From: UBA6115 sp964629345
Lineage (GTDB): Bacteria > Bacillota > Clostridia > Christensenellales > Aristaeellaceae
Length of the DNA stretch: 11,857 nucleotides
NCBI GenBank assembly: GCA_964629345.1
Contig: CAZVSG010000072.1
Span: 1 to 11,857 of the forward strand
Direction of reading: 5' to 3'
Position 1 is the first letter of the stretch. Every line of letters starts with the position of its first letter. The notes under the pieces were generated by a model that had not been told where the DNA came from, did no database searches, and worked only from the letters and a program-made list of their open reading frames with translations. Shown one piece after another: positions 6,221 to 11,857 of the stretch. A program made the translations under genes and the position numbers.

Positions 6221-6991
6221 TCAGTCGATTAAAATGCCGACCTGGACCACCTTGTCCAGCACGGCGATCCCGTGGGGAGAGGCTTCCGCTTCCGCGGTCA
6301 GGTCCGCACCCGCCTGAAGCCCTGCATGTTCGCCGTTTTTCCAGGCGTCGCTTTCCGTTACGTCGTAGATGAGGCCGCCGACCGCCACATAGGCGGGCCG
6401 TCCGTCCCTGCCGTCAAAGGTCCTGAGCTCCTCCAGCGTCAGCTCCGCTTTCAGACGGCCGATCTCCACAACGTTGTCCAGTTTGCCCACCCCGTGGGGG
6501 GATACTTCCTTGATTTCCCGGGTCAGGTCGGCCCCGGCCTGGAAGCCGTTGTGTGCGCCGCCCTTCCAGGCGCGGCTTTCGGTCATGTCATAGATGACCC
6601 CGTCCACCGCCACATAGGCCGGGCGCCCGTCCCTGCCGTCAAAGGCCTTGAGTTCCTCCAGCGTCAGCAGCACGAGGACGCGCCCAACGGCTTTCACGTT
6701 CTGCAGCTTGCCGACCCCGTGCGGGGAGACTTCCTTGATCTCCTTGGTCAGGTCGGCCCCGGCTTTGAATCCGTTGTGTTCGCCGTTTTTCCAGGGGATG
6801 CTGTCAGTCATGTCATAGATGATGCCGTCCACCGCCACGTAGGCGGGCCGGCCGTCTTTGCCGTCATACTGCCTGAGCTGTTCCAGGGAGAGCAGGAGGG
6901 GCGCTTCGTCCGCGGCAAGAACTGCCGGGACGGCCAGAAGGGTCATGACCGCCAGCAGGGCGGCCAGGATGGGTTTCAGTTTCCTTAACAT
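6221..6991 (-). CDS. secreted protein with three tandem cytochrome-b5-like heme-binding domains
   Basis: A 256-residue exported protein. Residues 1-26 are a signal peptide (basic start, long hydrophobic core, VLA before the cleavage site) with no lipobox. The remainder is three near-identical domains of 75, 75 and 71 residues starting at L36, L111 and L186. Each reads LxxLxxxDGxDGRPAYVAV, then IYD[MV]T, W, H-x-G, AGADLT and SPHG, the pattern of the predicted heme/steroid-binding (cytochrome-b5-like, COG4892) family. Each copy keeps two histidines (72/91, 147/166, 222/240) in the places that serve as axial heme ligands in b5 folds, so I infer up to three bis-His hemes outside the membrane. The third copy is most diverged, with one residue fewer between its histidines. 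Start ATG 6991 has AGAGGAG on its strand with 10 bases between. The next gene downstream encodes a probable heme membrane protein; divergent upstream are iron-sulfur proteins. Confidence 0.9.
   Translation of the reverse strand: MLRKLKPILAALLAVMTLLAVPAVLAADEAPLLLSLEQLRQYDGKDGRPAYVAVDGIIYDMTDSIPWKNGEHNGFKAGADLTKEIKEVSPHGVGKLQNVKAVGRVLVLLTLEELKAFDGRDGRPAYVAVDGVIYDMTESRAWKGGAHNGFQAGADLTREIKEVSPHGVGKLDNVVEIGRLKAELTLEELRTFDGRDGRPAYVAVGGLIYDVTESDAWKNGEHAGLQAGADLTAEAEASPHGIAVLDKVVQVGILID
6224..6886 (-). repeat. three tandem copies of a ~225-bp coding unit
   Basis: Copy 1 spans 6886-6662, copy 2 6661-6437 and copy 3 6436-6224 on the minus strand. Copies 1 and 2 are the closest pair at protein level over the AGADLT and EIKEVSPHGVGKL segments, suggesting the most recent duplication. 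The GGACGGACGGCCCGCC-type stretch is recognisable in all three at DNA level. Confidence 0.85.
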
Positions 6992-7061
6992 AAAAAGGAT
7001 GCTCCTCTCAAAACGAATTTCAGAATAAAATTACCCGGCCAGGGCACGGCTCAAACCACAG

Positions 7062-7090
7062 GGGACAAACCGGCGGAAATACGCTATAAT
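7062..7090 (+). promoter_or_regulatory. sigma-A-type promoter for the 4Fe-4S protein gene
   Basis: GGGACA (7062-7067), a 17-base spacer and a perfect TATAAT (7085-7090) lie 48 bases before the ATG at 7139. The minus-strand b5-like gene starts at 6991, so both genes share this 147-base divergent region. On the minus strand I see only a weak candidate (TTGAGC at 7054-7049, TTTTAT at 7030-7025). Confidence 0.7.
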
Positions 7091-7138
7091 GATCAGCGTC
7101 GGCAGACAGGCCGGCAAATGAGTGAACGGGGGAGACGG

Positions 7139-7861
7139 ATGCTGCGGCAGATCATCAGAATCGACAGGGACCTGTGCAACGGATGCGGGCTGTGCGTTTC
7201 CGCCTGCCACGAGGGCGCCATCATCCTCAGGGACGGCAAGGCGGAACTGCTCCGCGACGACTGCTGCGACGGGCTGGGAGCCTGCCTGCCGGTCTGCCCG
7301 ACCGGCGCCATCACCTTTGAGACCCGCCAGGCGGCCATGTTCGACGAGGAGGCCGTCAAAGCACGGAAGGCTGATGTTCAGGCAGAGGAGCCGGATTCCT
7401 GTCCCTCCGGATCGGTCTGCCCGGGCCGTCAGCCCGTGAGGCTCGGCTCGGACAGGGTCCCGGGCGGCAATGATTCCGTTTTCCGGTCCAAGGGCAGCGA
7501 ACTTTCGAATTACCCTGTACAGATCCGGCTGGCCGCGGCGAACGCCCCGTTTTTCAGGGACGCGCACCTGCTCATCGCGGCAGACTGCGCCGCCTATGCC
7601 CACGGTGATTTTCACCGCCGGTTCATGAAAGACCGCGTCACCCTCATCGGCTGCCCCAAGCTGGACGATCCGGGGTACGCAGACAAGCTGACGGACATCC
7701 TGCGCCTGAATGACATCCGCTCCGTCACCCTGGTGCGCATGGAGGTGCCCTGCTGCGGCGGGCTGACCCAGGCGGTCACAAAAGCGATGGACGGAAGCGG
7801 AAAAACGATCCCCTGGCAGGTGATCACCTTAAGCACCAGGGGCGAGATCGCGGACCAATAG
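7139..7861 (+). CDS. 4Fe-4S ferredoxin-type protein with cysteine-containing C-terminal domain
   Basis: A 240-residue cytoplasmic iron-sulfur protein of a type common in anaerobic Clostridia. The N-terminal ferredoxin fold (about 1-60) has a complete first cluster motif, C13-x2-C16-x2-C19-x3-C23. A second motif is C42-C43-DGLGA-C49-x3-C53-P, where the usual second Cys of the motif is Leu46. That cluster is either ligated by the adjacent C42 or is a 3Fe-4S type. A linker has C88 and C94. The C-terminal domain (about 125-240) carries C150 (AADC), C172 (GCPKLDD) and C205-C206 (VPCCGG). Its role is unknown; I recall homologues in many anaerobes, sometimes near hydroxylamine reductase genes. I chose ATG 7139, preceded by GGGGGAG (7128-7134); an in-frame ATG at 7118 lacks a ribosome site. 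The small ferredoxin follows 45 bases later with no terminator between, so they are probably one transcript. Confidence 0.88.
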   Translation: MLRQIIRIDRDLCNGCGLCVSACHEGAIILRDGKAELLRDDCCDGLGACLPVCPTGAITFETRQAAMFDEEAVKARKADVQAEEPDSCPSGSVCPGRQPVRLGSDRVPGGNDSVFRSKGSELSNYPVQIRLAAANAPFFRDAHLLIAADCAAYAHGDFHRRFMKDRVTLIGCPKLDDPGYADKLTDILRLNDIRSVTLVRMEVPCCGGLTQAVTKAMDGSGKTIPWQVITLSTRGEIADQ

Positions 7862-7906
7862 CGACAACGCTGTATTGAGCCAAAAAACCTGAAGGAGAAA
7901 TAGGAG

Positions 7907-8092
7907 ATGAAAGCTTCAGTTGACCAGAGCGGATGCATCGGCTGCGGCCTGTGCGCGGACACCTGCCCGGAAGTGTTCCGGATGAACGATGAGGGCCTTG
8001 CGGAAGCCTACGGCGAGGTCAATGACGGCAATCAGGAAGCCGCGGAAGAAGCCAGGGACAACTGCCCGGTGGGCGTGATCACGGTCGAATAG
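7907..8092 (+). CDS. small single-cluster [4Fe-4S] ferredoxin
   Basis: A 61-residue ferredoxin, a soluble low-potential electron carrier. C10-x2-C13-x2-C16 plus C53-P supply the four ligands expected of a single [4Fe-4S] cluster. C20 sits where related one-cluster ferredoxins (Desulfovibrio, Thermotoga) use a structural disulfide, but no second free Cys exists here, so C20 is unpaired. The protein is strongly acidic, as usual. Ribosome site GAAGGAG (7891-7897) lies 9 bases before the ATG. It is downstream of the larger 4Fe-4S protein and followed by a hairpin. Confidence 0.95.
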   Translation: MKASVDQSGCIGCGLCADTCPEVFRMNDEGLAEAYGEVNDGNQEAAEEARDNCPVGVITVE

Positions 8093-8106
8093 CCATACCG
8101 TCCCTC

Positions 8107-8138
8107 AGACCGCCCGGCTGAAAAAGGCCGGACGGTCT
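8107..8138 (+). terminator. probable terminator after the ferredoxin
   Basis: AGACCG-C-CCGGC (8107-8118) pairs with GCCGG-A-CGGTCT (8127-8138), 11 pairs with one mismatch, around an A-rich loop. An alternative pairing, ACCGTCC (8097-8103) with GGACGGT (8130-8136), also exists. The sequence after the stem is CTCTGTGTC, not a clean T run, so termination may be weak. Confidence 0.55.
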
Positions 8139-8170
8139 CTCTGTGTCAATGAGGGCGAATCACGCCGCTT

Positions 8171-8214
8171 GAACGGAGCCGGGACCCTGCCCGATCACCG
8201 TTCAGCCGGAACGG
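8171..8214 (+). promoter_or_regulatory. prfC leader with mutually exclusive hairpins
   Basis: CCGTTC (8198-8203) can pair either with the upstream GAACGG (8171-8176) or with the downstream GAACGG (8209-8214). The two hairpins exclude one another, an arrangement seen in attenuators. No T run follows either stem and no convincing promoter is visible in 8139-8266, so a regulatory role is only a suggestion. Confidence 0.25.
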
Positions 8215-8266
8215 ACAGGCCCGGCCAGCGCAATTGTTTTCCGTCGCAATCATTTTTGGAGGACAC

Positions 8267-9040
8267 ATGGAAGAACGGATCTCGGAAATCGCGCGGCGGC
8301 GCACGTTCGCCATCATCAGCCACCCGGACGCGGGCAAGACCACGCTGACGGAAAAGCTGCTGCTGTACGGCGGCGCCATCCGCCAGGCGGGCAGCGTCAA
8401 GGCGCGCAAGGCCGCTGCCCACGCGACAAGCGACTGGATGGAGATCGAGAAGCAGCGCGGCATCTCCGTGACCTCCAGCGCCATGCAGTTCTCCTTTGAC
8501 GGCTATCACATCAACATCCTGGACACCCCCGGACACCAGGACTTCTCGGAGGACACCTACCGGGTGCTGGTGGCGGCGGACAGCGCCGTCATGCTGCTGG
8601 ACGCCTCCCGCGGCGTGGAGGAGCAGACTGTCAAGCTGTTCAAGGTCTGCCGGATGCGCGGCATCCCCATTTTCACCTTCGTGAACAAAATGGACCGCGC
8701 CGCCAAGGACCCTTTCGCCTTGATGGAGGAGCTGGAGCAGGTGCTGGGCATCCGTTCCTGCCCGGTCAACTGGCCCATTGGCGTGGACGGGGATTTCCAG
8801 GGCGTATACCACCGGGACACCAAAACGGTGGAACTGTACTTTTCCGGCGACCACGGGCGCACCAAGGCCATCAAGACCGAAATCGCACTGGATGCCCCCG
8901 CGCTTCCCGGGATGCTCGACGCGCACTACATCAAAAGGCTTAGGGAGGAGAGCGAGCTGCTGGACACGGCGGGCGACAGCTTTGACCTGGAAGCCATCAG
9001 GGCAGGGGAGCTGAGCCCAGGGAAAGCGACCGGGGGATGA
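8267..9040 (+). CDS. prfC: RF3 N-terminal GTPase part (truncated)
   Basis: A 257-residue open frame with the RF3 GTP-binding motifs: G1 SHPDAGKTT (about 18-26), G2 region RGISVTSS, G3 DTPGHQDF and G4 NKMD. The G5 motif, expected right after GELSP near residue 250, is missing. The frame runs instead into GKATGG and the TGA at 9038-9040. Start ATG 8267 has GGAGG at 8258-8262, four bases away; an upstream TTG at 8234 has no such site. Without G5 and the later domains this product should not work as a normal RF3. Confidence 0.85.
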   Translation: MEERISEIARRRTFAIISHPDAGKTTLTEKLLLYGGAIRQAGSVKARKAAAHATSDWMEIEKQRGISVTSSAMQFSFDGYHINILDTPGHQDFSEDTYRVLVAADSAVMLLDASRGVEEQTVKLFKVCRMRGIPIFTFVNKMDRAAKDPFALMEELEQVLGIRSCPVNWPIGVDGDFQGVYHRDTKTVELYFSGDHGRTKAIKTEIALDAPALPGMLDAHYIKRLREESELLDTAGDSFDLEAIRAGELSPGKATGG

Positions 9041-9780
9041 TCTTGCCGGATGATCAGGACTTTTCTGGTTTTGTCTTCAAGATCCAGGCCAACATGAACC
9101 CCGCCCACCGCGACAGGCTGGCTTTCGTGCGCGTGGTGTCCGGGGTGTTCCGGCGCGACATGAATGCCTGGCACACAGGCCCTGGAAAGCAGATCCAGCT
9201 AAAAGCCCCTCAGCAGTTCATGGCCGATGAGCGCGCGATGGTGGAGACCGCCTACCCCGGCGACATCATCGGGCTGTTTGACCCCGGCATCTACCATTTG
9301 GGCGACACGCTCAGCCAGCAGCCCGGCCTGCGCTTTTCCCGCATCCCCGTGTTCGCTCCGGAACATTTCGCCCGCGTGCGCCCGCTGGACAGCATGAAGC
9401 GCAAGCAGTTCCTCAAGGGCATCGCCCAGCTGAGCGAGGAGGGCGCGATCCAGACCTTCACCCGCGAGGACATCGGCCTGGAGCAGAGCATCATCGGCGT
9501 GGTGGGGGTGCTGCAGTTTGACGTGCTGGCCTACCGCCTCAAGAACGAGTACGGCGCGGAGCTACTGATGGACATGCTGCCCTGGCGTTTTGTGCGCTGG
9601 GTGAGGGAGACCCCAAAGCCCGTGGACCAGCTCCAGCTCACCTCCACCACTGTCCGCGGAAATGACGCGCAGGCCCATCCCGTCCTGTTCTTTGAGAACG
9701 AGTGGAGCATCCGCCTGGCCGGGGAAAAGAATCCGGGGCTGGTACTGGATGAGATCGAGCCGATGGAGACCTTCGTGTAG
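9037..9780 (+). CDS. prfC: RF3 C-terminal part (domains II and III)
   Basis: A 247-residue open frame whose ATG overlaps the TGA of the previous frame as ATGA, preceded by GGGGG. It starts almost at the native DDQDFSGFVFKIQANMNPAH segment and continues through EEAYPGD-like VETAYPGD, QLSEEGAIQ and GVVGVLQFDVLAYRLK to a complete C-terminus (LDEIEPMETFV). Domains II and III are therefore intact. Translation could restart here by coupling, giving a separate GTPase-less fragment, but there is no evidence that such a split RF3 works. Confidence 0.8.
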   Translation: MILPDDQDFSGFVFKIQANMNPAHRDRLAFVRVVSGVFRRDMNAWHTGPGKQIQLKAPQQFMADERAMVETAYPGDIIGLFDPGIYHLGDTLSQQPGLRFSRIPVFAPEHFARVRPLDSMKRKQFLKGIAQLSEEGAIQTFTREDIGLEQSIIGVVGVLQFDVLAYRLKNEYGAELLMDMLPWRFVRWVRETPKPVDQLQLTSTTVRGNDAQAHPVLFFENEWSIRLAGEKNPGLVLDEIEPMETFV

Positions 9781-9835
9781 GATACAGGCGGCAATTCTGC
9801 CCCTTGCCATCAGATCTGGCGGAAGTATCGATCGA

Positions 9836-9865
9836 TTGACAAACCCGATCAATGGCGAACATAAT
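9836..9865 (+). promoter_or_regulatory. sigma-A-type promoter for the secreted metallophosphoesterase
   Basis: Perfect TTGACA (9836-9841), an 18-base spacer and CATAAT (9860-9865), five of six matches, lie 38 bases before the ATG at 9904. Two direct copies of CCGATCA (9845-9851 and 9867-9873), 22 bases apart, flank the -10. Confidence 0.75.
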
Positions 9866-9903
9866 GCCGATCAGAGAATTGAAAAACTGAATTGGAGGGT
9901 CCC

Positions 9904-11199
9904 ATGAGAAATCGCTTCCTGTCCTTGCTCGCCGTGCTCTGCGTACTGACCGCTTCCTTTGCCCCCGCCTTTGCCCTGGCGGTACAGGACGTCCAGCCGC
10001 TCTGGGAGGCGGGAGAGACCCGTAGCAGGATCGTCGTCATCAGCGACATCCACCTGGGCATCGACGACTCCTTTGCCGAGATCGGGACCAACAGGGAGTT
10101 CCTGCTGCAGTTTTTAAAACGGATCCAGGCGACGCCCGACGTGCGGGAGCTGGTCATCGCCGGCGATTTCCTGGACGACTGGTATCTGCCGCTTGATTAC
10201 CCAGCCTATACTGATACCGCAGCGTTCTACCGCAAGGTGATCGCGAACAACCAGGTCATCATGGACGCGCTGAATGACGTGATGCGCTCGGGCATCAGGC
10301 TGGTCTACGTTCCCGGCAATCACGACATGCTGCTGGATGCAGAGATCCTGGACGAGGCCCTGCCGGGGATCGTGCAGGCCCGGGACGCCCGGGGGATCGG
10401 CGCCTACTATACCGGCGACAGGAATGAGATCGTCATCGAGCACGGACATCGTTATGACGTCTTCTCCGCCCCGGATACGCTGAGCAACGCCGAACTGACC
10501 GGGAGCGATGATACCATCCTGCCTGCCGGTTACTTCTACGCGCGCTACGCGGCCAGCTGGGTGACCCAGGACCACCCGTCAGTGCCAAAGGCGCTGCCGG
10601 AGTTCACCTCCGTGCCGGACAGGACCGACACGGACCAGTACGGCGCTTTCATCTACTATTCGATCCTGAAGGACATTTCCAGGCGGATCACCCCAAAGGA
10701 AGGGCTTGAGGAGAAGATCTTCGACATGCGCATCGCCGGCTTCAATGATGCCTATACCTACCTTGATTTCTACCCCGCCCAGCAGGAGGACGGAACGATC
10801 TCTGCGCCCAAGCTGTTCAGGAATATCCAGCGCACCTGGGACGGACGGCAGGCGGTCAACCAGGTCAAGGTGCCCAACGGCTTTATCCAGGCGGTGGCCG
10901 GGACCCTGGAATGGCGGTATTTCTTCGAACAGGCGAAAATACAGTATCTGGAGAATCCCGATGAAAACGTAGAGGTCGTTCTGTTCGGACACACTCATGT
11001 GCCGGCGCTGATGGATCTGGGCGGCGGCAAGTACTACGTCAACGAGGGAACCTGGATCGCGCACAACATGGATGAGGACAAGACCCGGACCTTCGCGGTC
11101 GTCACTACCGGTGAAAAGGATACGGTCGTGCTGTACCGGCTGACGGATGACGGATCGCTGATAGACCTCGGCGCCGGCGCGGGCCAGTCGCAGGACTGA
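9904..11199 (+). CDS. secreted calcineurin-like metallophosphoesterase
   Basis: A 431-residue exported phosphoesterase. Residues 1-26 are a signal peptide (MRNR, hydrophobic core, ALA before the cleavage site) with no lipobox. The dimetal-binding motifs of the calcineurin-like superfamily are all present: D48-x-H50 (SDIHLG), G87-D88-x2-D91 (AGDFLDD), G138-N139-H140-D141, E179-H180-G-H182, and G362-H363-x-H365. About 180 residues separate EHGH from the final GHTH, much more than a minimal domain, so this segment (about 183-361, with many aromatic residues) probably forms a cap or substrate-specific region. The motif set resembles UDP-2,3-diacylglucosamine hydrolase-like enzymes, but this protein is exported and I cannot name the substrate. 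GGAGG (9894-9898) precedes ATG 9904 by five bases. It has its own promoter and terminator, so it looks monocistronic. Confidence 0.9.
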   Translation: MRNRFLSLLAVLCVLTASFAPAFALAVQDVQPLWEAGETRSRIVVISDIHLGIDDSFAEIGTNREFLLQFLKRIQATPDVRELVIAGDFLDDWYLPLDYPAYTDTAAFYRKVIANNQVIMDALNDVMRSGIRLVYVPGNHDMLLDAEILDEALPGIVQARDARGIGAYYTGDRNEIVIEHGHRYDVFSAPDTLSNAELTGSDDTILPAGYFYARYAASWVTQDHPSVPKALPEFTSVPDRTDTDQYGAFIYYSILKDISRRITPKEGLEEKIFDMRIAGFNDAYTYLDFYPAQQEDGTISAPKLFRNIQRTWDGRQAVNQVKVPNGFIQAVAGTLEWRYFFEQAKIQYLENPDENVEVVLFGHTHVPALMDLGGGKYYVNEGTWIAHNMDEDKTRTFAVVTTGEKDTVVLYRLTDDGSLIDLGAGAGQSQD

Positions 11200-11221
11200 C
11201 CCGCAGGTCATCCTCCTGAAA

Positions 11222-11274
11222 CCGACGGCCCCGGTCCTGTCAGGCAGACGGACCGGGGCCGTCGGAATTATTTG
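11222..11274 (+). terminator. strong hairpin terminator after the metallophosphoesterase
   Basis: CCGACGGCCCCGGTC (11222-11236) pairs perfectly with 11251-11265 over 15 bp around a 14-base loop and is followed by AATTATTTG. It starts 22 bases past the stop. The U tract is moderate but the stem is very stable. Confidence 0.8.
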
Positions 11275-11329
11275 CTCCTGTTTCTCAGGCAGACAGGGTG
11301 TTCCGCTGTTTATATCATGCATTTTCCGG

Positions 11330-11358
11330 TTTACAGTTTGCCAAATCCGGATTATGAT
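11330..11358 (+). promoter_or_regulatory. near-consensus sigma-A promoter
   Basis: TTTACA (11330-11335), a 17-base spacer and TATGAT (11353-11358), with five of six matches in each box, lie 50 bases before the ATG at 11409. Confidence 0.75.
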
Positions 11359-11408
11359 GCAGACAATGGCAGGAAACCATACCGAAACCGCTTGAACAGG
11401 AGGTCCTT

Positions 11409-11857
11409 ATGAAACGGGAAAATCCGCTGTTTGCCCTCCTGAAGGGCATGCGCCCGCAGGACAGGAACACTCTCTGGCTCGCGGCCTTTGCCGCCCTGGC
11501 CGTGCTGTGCCTGGTCCTTTTCATTGCTGTCGGGCAATTTTTGCTCAGGCTGCTGTTTTTGCTGGTCATGATCGGCGCGGTCCTGTACTGCTGGATCCTG
11601 CTCCAGGACAGGCGCAGCATGCCAAGGCAGGCCCGCGAACCTGTCTCCGGACCGTCTTTTGAGGAAGCGCCTCAGGAGGCGGAGGCCCCGGAACCTTCCG
11701 GGGAACATGGCGTTGAGGCCGACACCGAAGGTTCCGGCGAGCCCCCTCAGGAGCCTGTCCCGGATGGTCCGGAGCCCGATAAACAGGAGGAAGCCCCTGT
11801 GCTCGTCTCCGACAAGGGGGACAAATACCACAGGAACCGTCTGTGCATGGGCCTGCG
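11409..11857 (+). CDS. membrane protein with acidic proline-rich tail (3' partial)
   Basis: An open frame from ATG 11409 runs off the window end (149 codons seen). AGGAGG (11398-11403) lies five bases before the ATG. The protein starts with a basic, likely cytoplasmic segment (1-20) and two close hydrophobic helices (about 22-42 and 44-65). A Pro/Glu-rich linker follows (about 70-130), then VLVSDKGDKYHRNRLC, where Y140-H141 and C146 recall the YH-x(3-4)-C motif of Ada-like metal-binding segments. The C-terminal domain is cut off. I do not recognise the family; the only clear reading is a small membrane protein with a disordered linker and a probable small metal-binding module. It has its own promoter and a separate unit from the preceding gene. 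Confidence 0.8.
   Translation, partial: MKRENPLFALLKGMRPQDRNTLWLAAFAALAVLCLVLFIAVGQFLLRLLFLLVMIGAVLYCWILLQDRRSMPRQAREPVSGPSFEEAPQEAEAPEPSGEHGVEADTEGSGEPPQEPVPDGPEPDKQEEAPVLVSDKGDKYHRNRLCMGL

Larger units (their letters stand above)
8267..9780 (+). pseudogene. prfC: prfC, peptide chain release factor 3, broken by internal deletion and frame change
   Basis: The two open frames 8267-9040 and 9037-9780 together match almost all of RF3, the GTPase that recycles RF1/RF2 from the ribosome after termination. Family proteins are about 530 residues. Here 257 plus 247 residues are present, and the stretch between GELSP and DDQDFSGFVFK is replaced by about ten unrelated residues and a stop. Against E. 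coli RF3 (from memory) about 35-40 residues are lost, including the FFGTAL-like segment that is the G5 motif. Outside the junction both halves are well conserved, so the damage is recent, or a draft-assembly error. Confidence 0.8.

Noticed and set aside
8978..9040. GELSPGKATGG tail as a natural C-terminus of a short GTPase
   Set aside because: The frame matches RF3 up to GELSP and the rest of RF3 follows directly in the next frame, so a broken gene is simpler.
9028..9042. Programmed -1 frameshifting joining the two prfC frames
   Set aside because: The GGGGGA run is not a good slippery heptamer (the preceding base is C), and about 35-40 codons including G5 would still be missing.
9845..9873. 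Two CCGATCA direct repeats 22 bp apart around the -10 of the metallophosphoesterase promoter as an operator
   Set aside because: Seven-base repeats at this distance arise easily by chance and there is no further support; noted only in the promoter entry.
11266..11329. Possible small RNA or short gene between the terminator and the next promoter
   Set aside because: No open frame with a ribosome site and no further hairpin with a T run is visible.

Overview
The window reads as a piece of a GC-rich, Gram-positive, anaerobic bacterium, most likely a member of the Clostridia. The reasons are a PrsA-type lipoprotein foldase with a lipobox, CinA, sigma-A-like promoters, strong GGAGG-type ribosome binding sites, several low-potential iron-sulfur proteins and no sign of outer-membrane genes. 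The sequence is a draft: a 10-N scaffold gap sits inside glmM, and both ends cut through genes. The taxonomic call is inference.

Layout. (1) 1-1730 (+): glmM, truncated at the 5' end and interrupted by the N gap, followed one base later by a stand-alone left-handed beta-helix acetyltransferase that keeps the catalytic residues of the GlmU acetyltransferase domain. Together they could make GlcNAc-1-phosphate for cell-wall precursors. (2) 1739-3364 (+): a promoter, a secreted PrsA/parvulin-like lipoprotein with a large coiled-coil-like insertion inside its PPIase domain, and a terminator. (3) 3404-4285 (-) and 4410-5636 (+): a PHP-domain metallophosphoesterase and cinA, divergent across a 22-bp perfect palindrome. 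The C-terminal PncC-like domain of CinA appears catalytically dead.

(4) 5654-8092 is the most interesting region. On the minus strand lies a secreted protein made of three tandem cytochrome-b5-like domains, each with a pair of histidines. It is followed by a four-helix membrane protein whose helices 2 and 4 each carry two histidines 14 residues apart, the classic bis-heme spacing of b-type cytochromes. Divergent from them is a multi-cysteine 4Fe-4S protein followed by a single-cluster ferredoxin. I read this as a candidate redox module: cytoplasmic iron-sulfur proteins, a diheme membrane conduit and an extracytoplasmic triple-heme carrier. The order of electron flow and the heme content are hypotheses.

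(5) 8170-9780 (+): prfC (release factor 3), broken by a loss of about 35-40 codons, including the G5 guanine-binding motif, plus a frame change. The two halves overlap as ATGA. Its leader contains mutually exclusive hairpins. (6) 9836-11265 (+): a promoter, a secreted calcineurin-like metallophosphoesterase and a strong hairpin terminator. (7) 11330-11857 (+): a near-consensus promoter and the start of a two-helix membrane protein with an acidic, proline-rich tail, cut by the window end. Non-coding gaps are short; those holding promoters, hairpins or operators are described individually. I see no tRNA, rRNA, CRISPR array, insertion sequence or phage gene.
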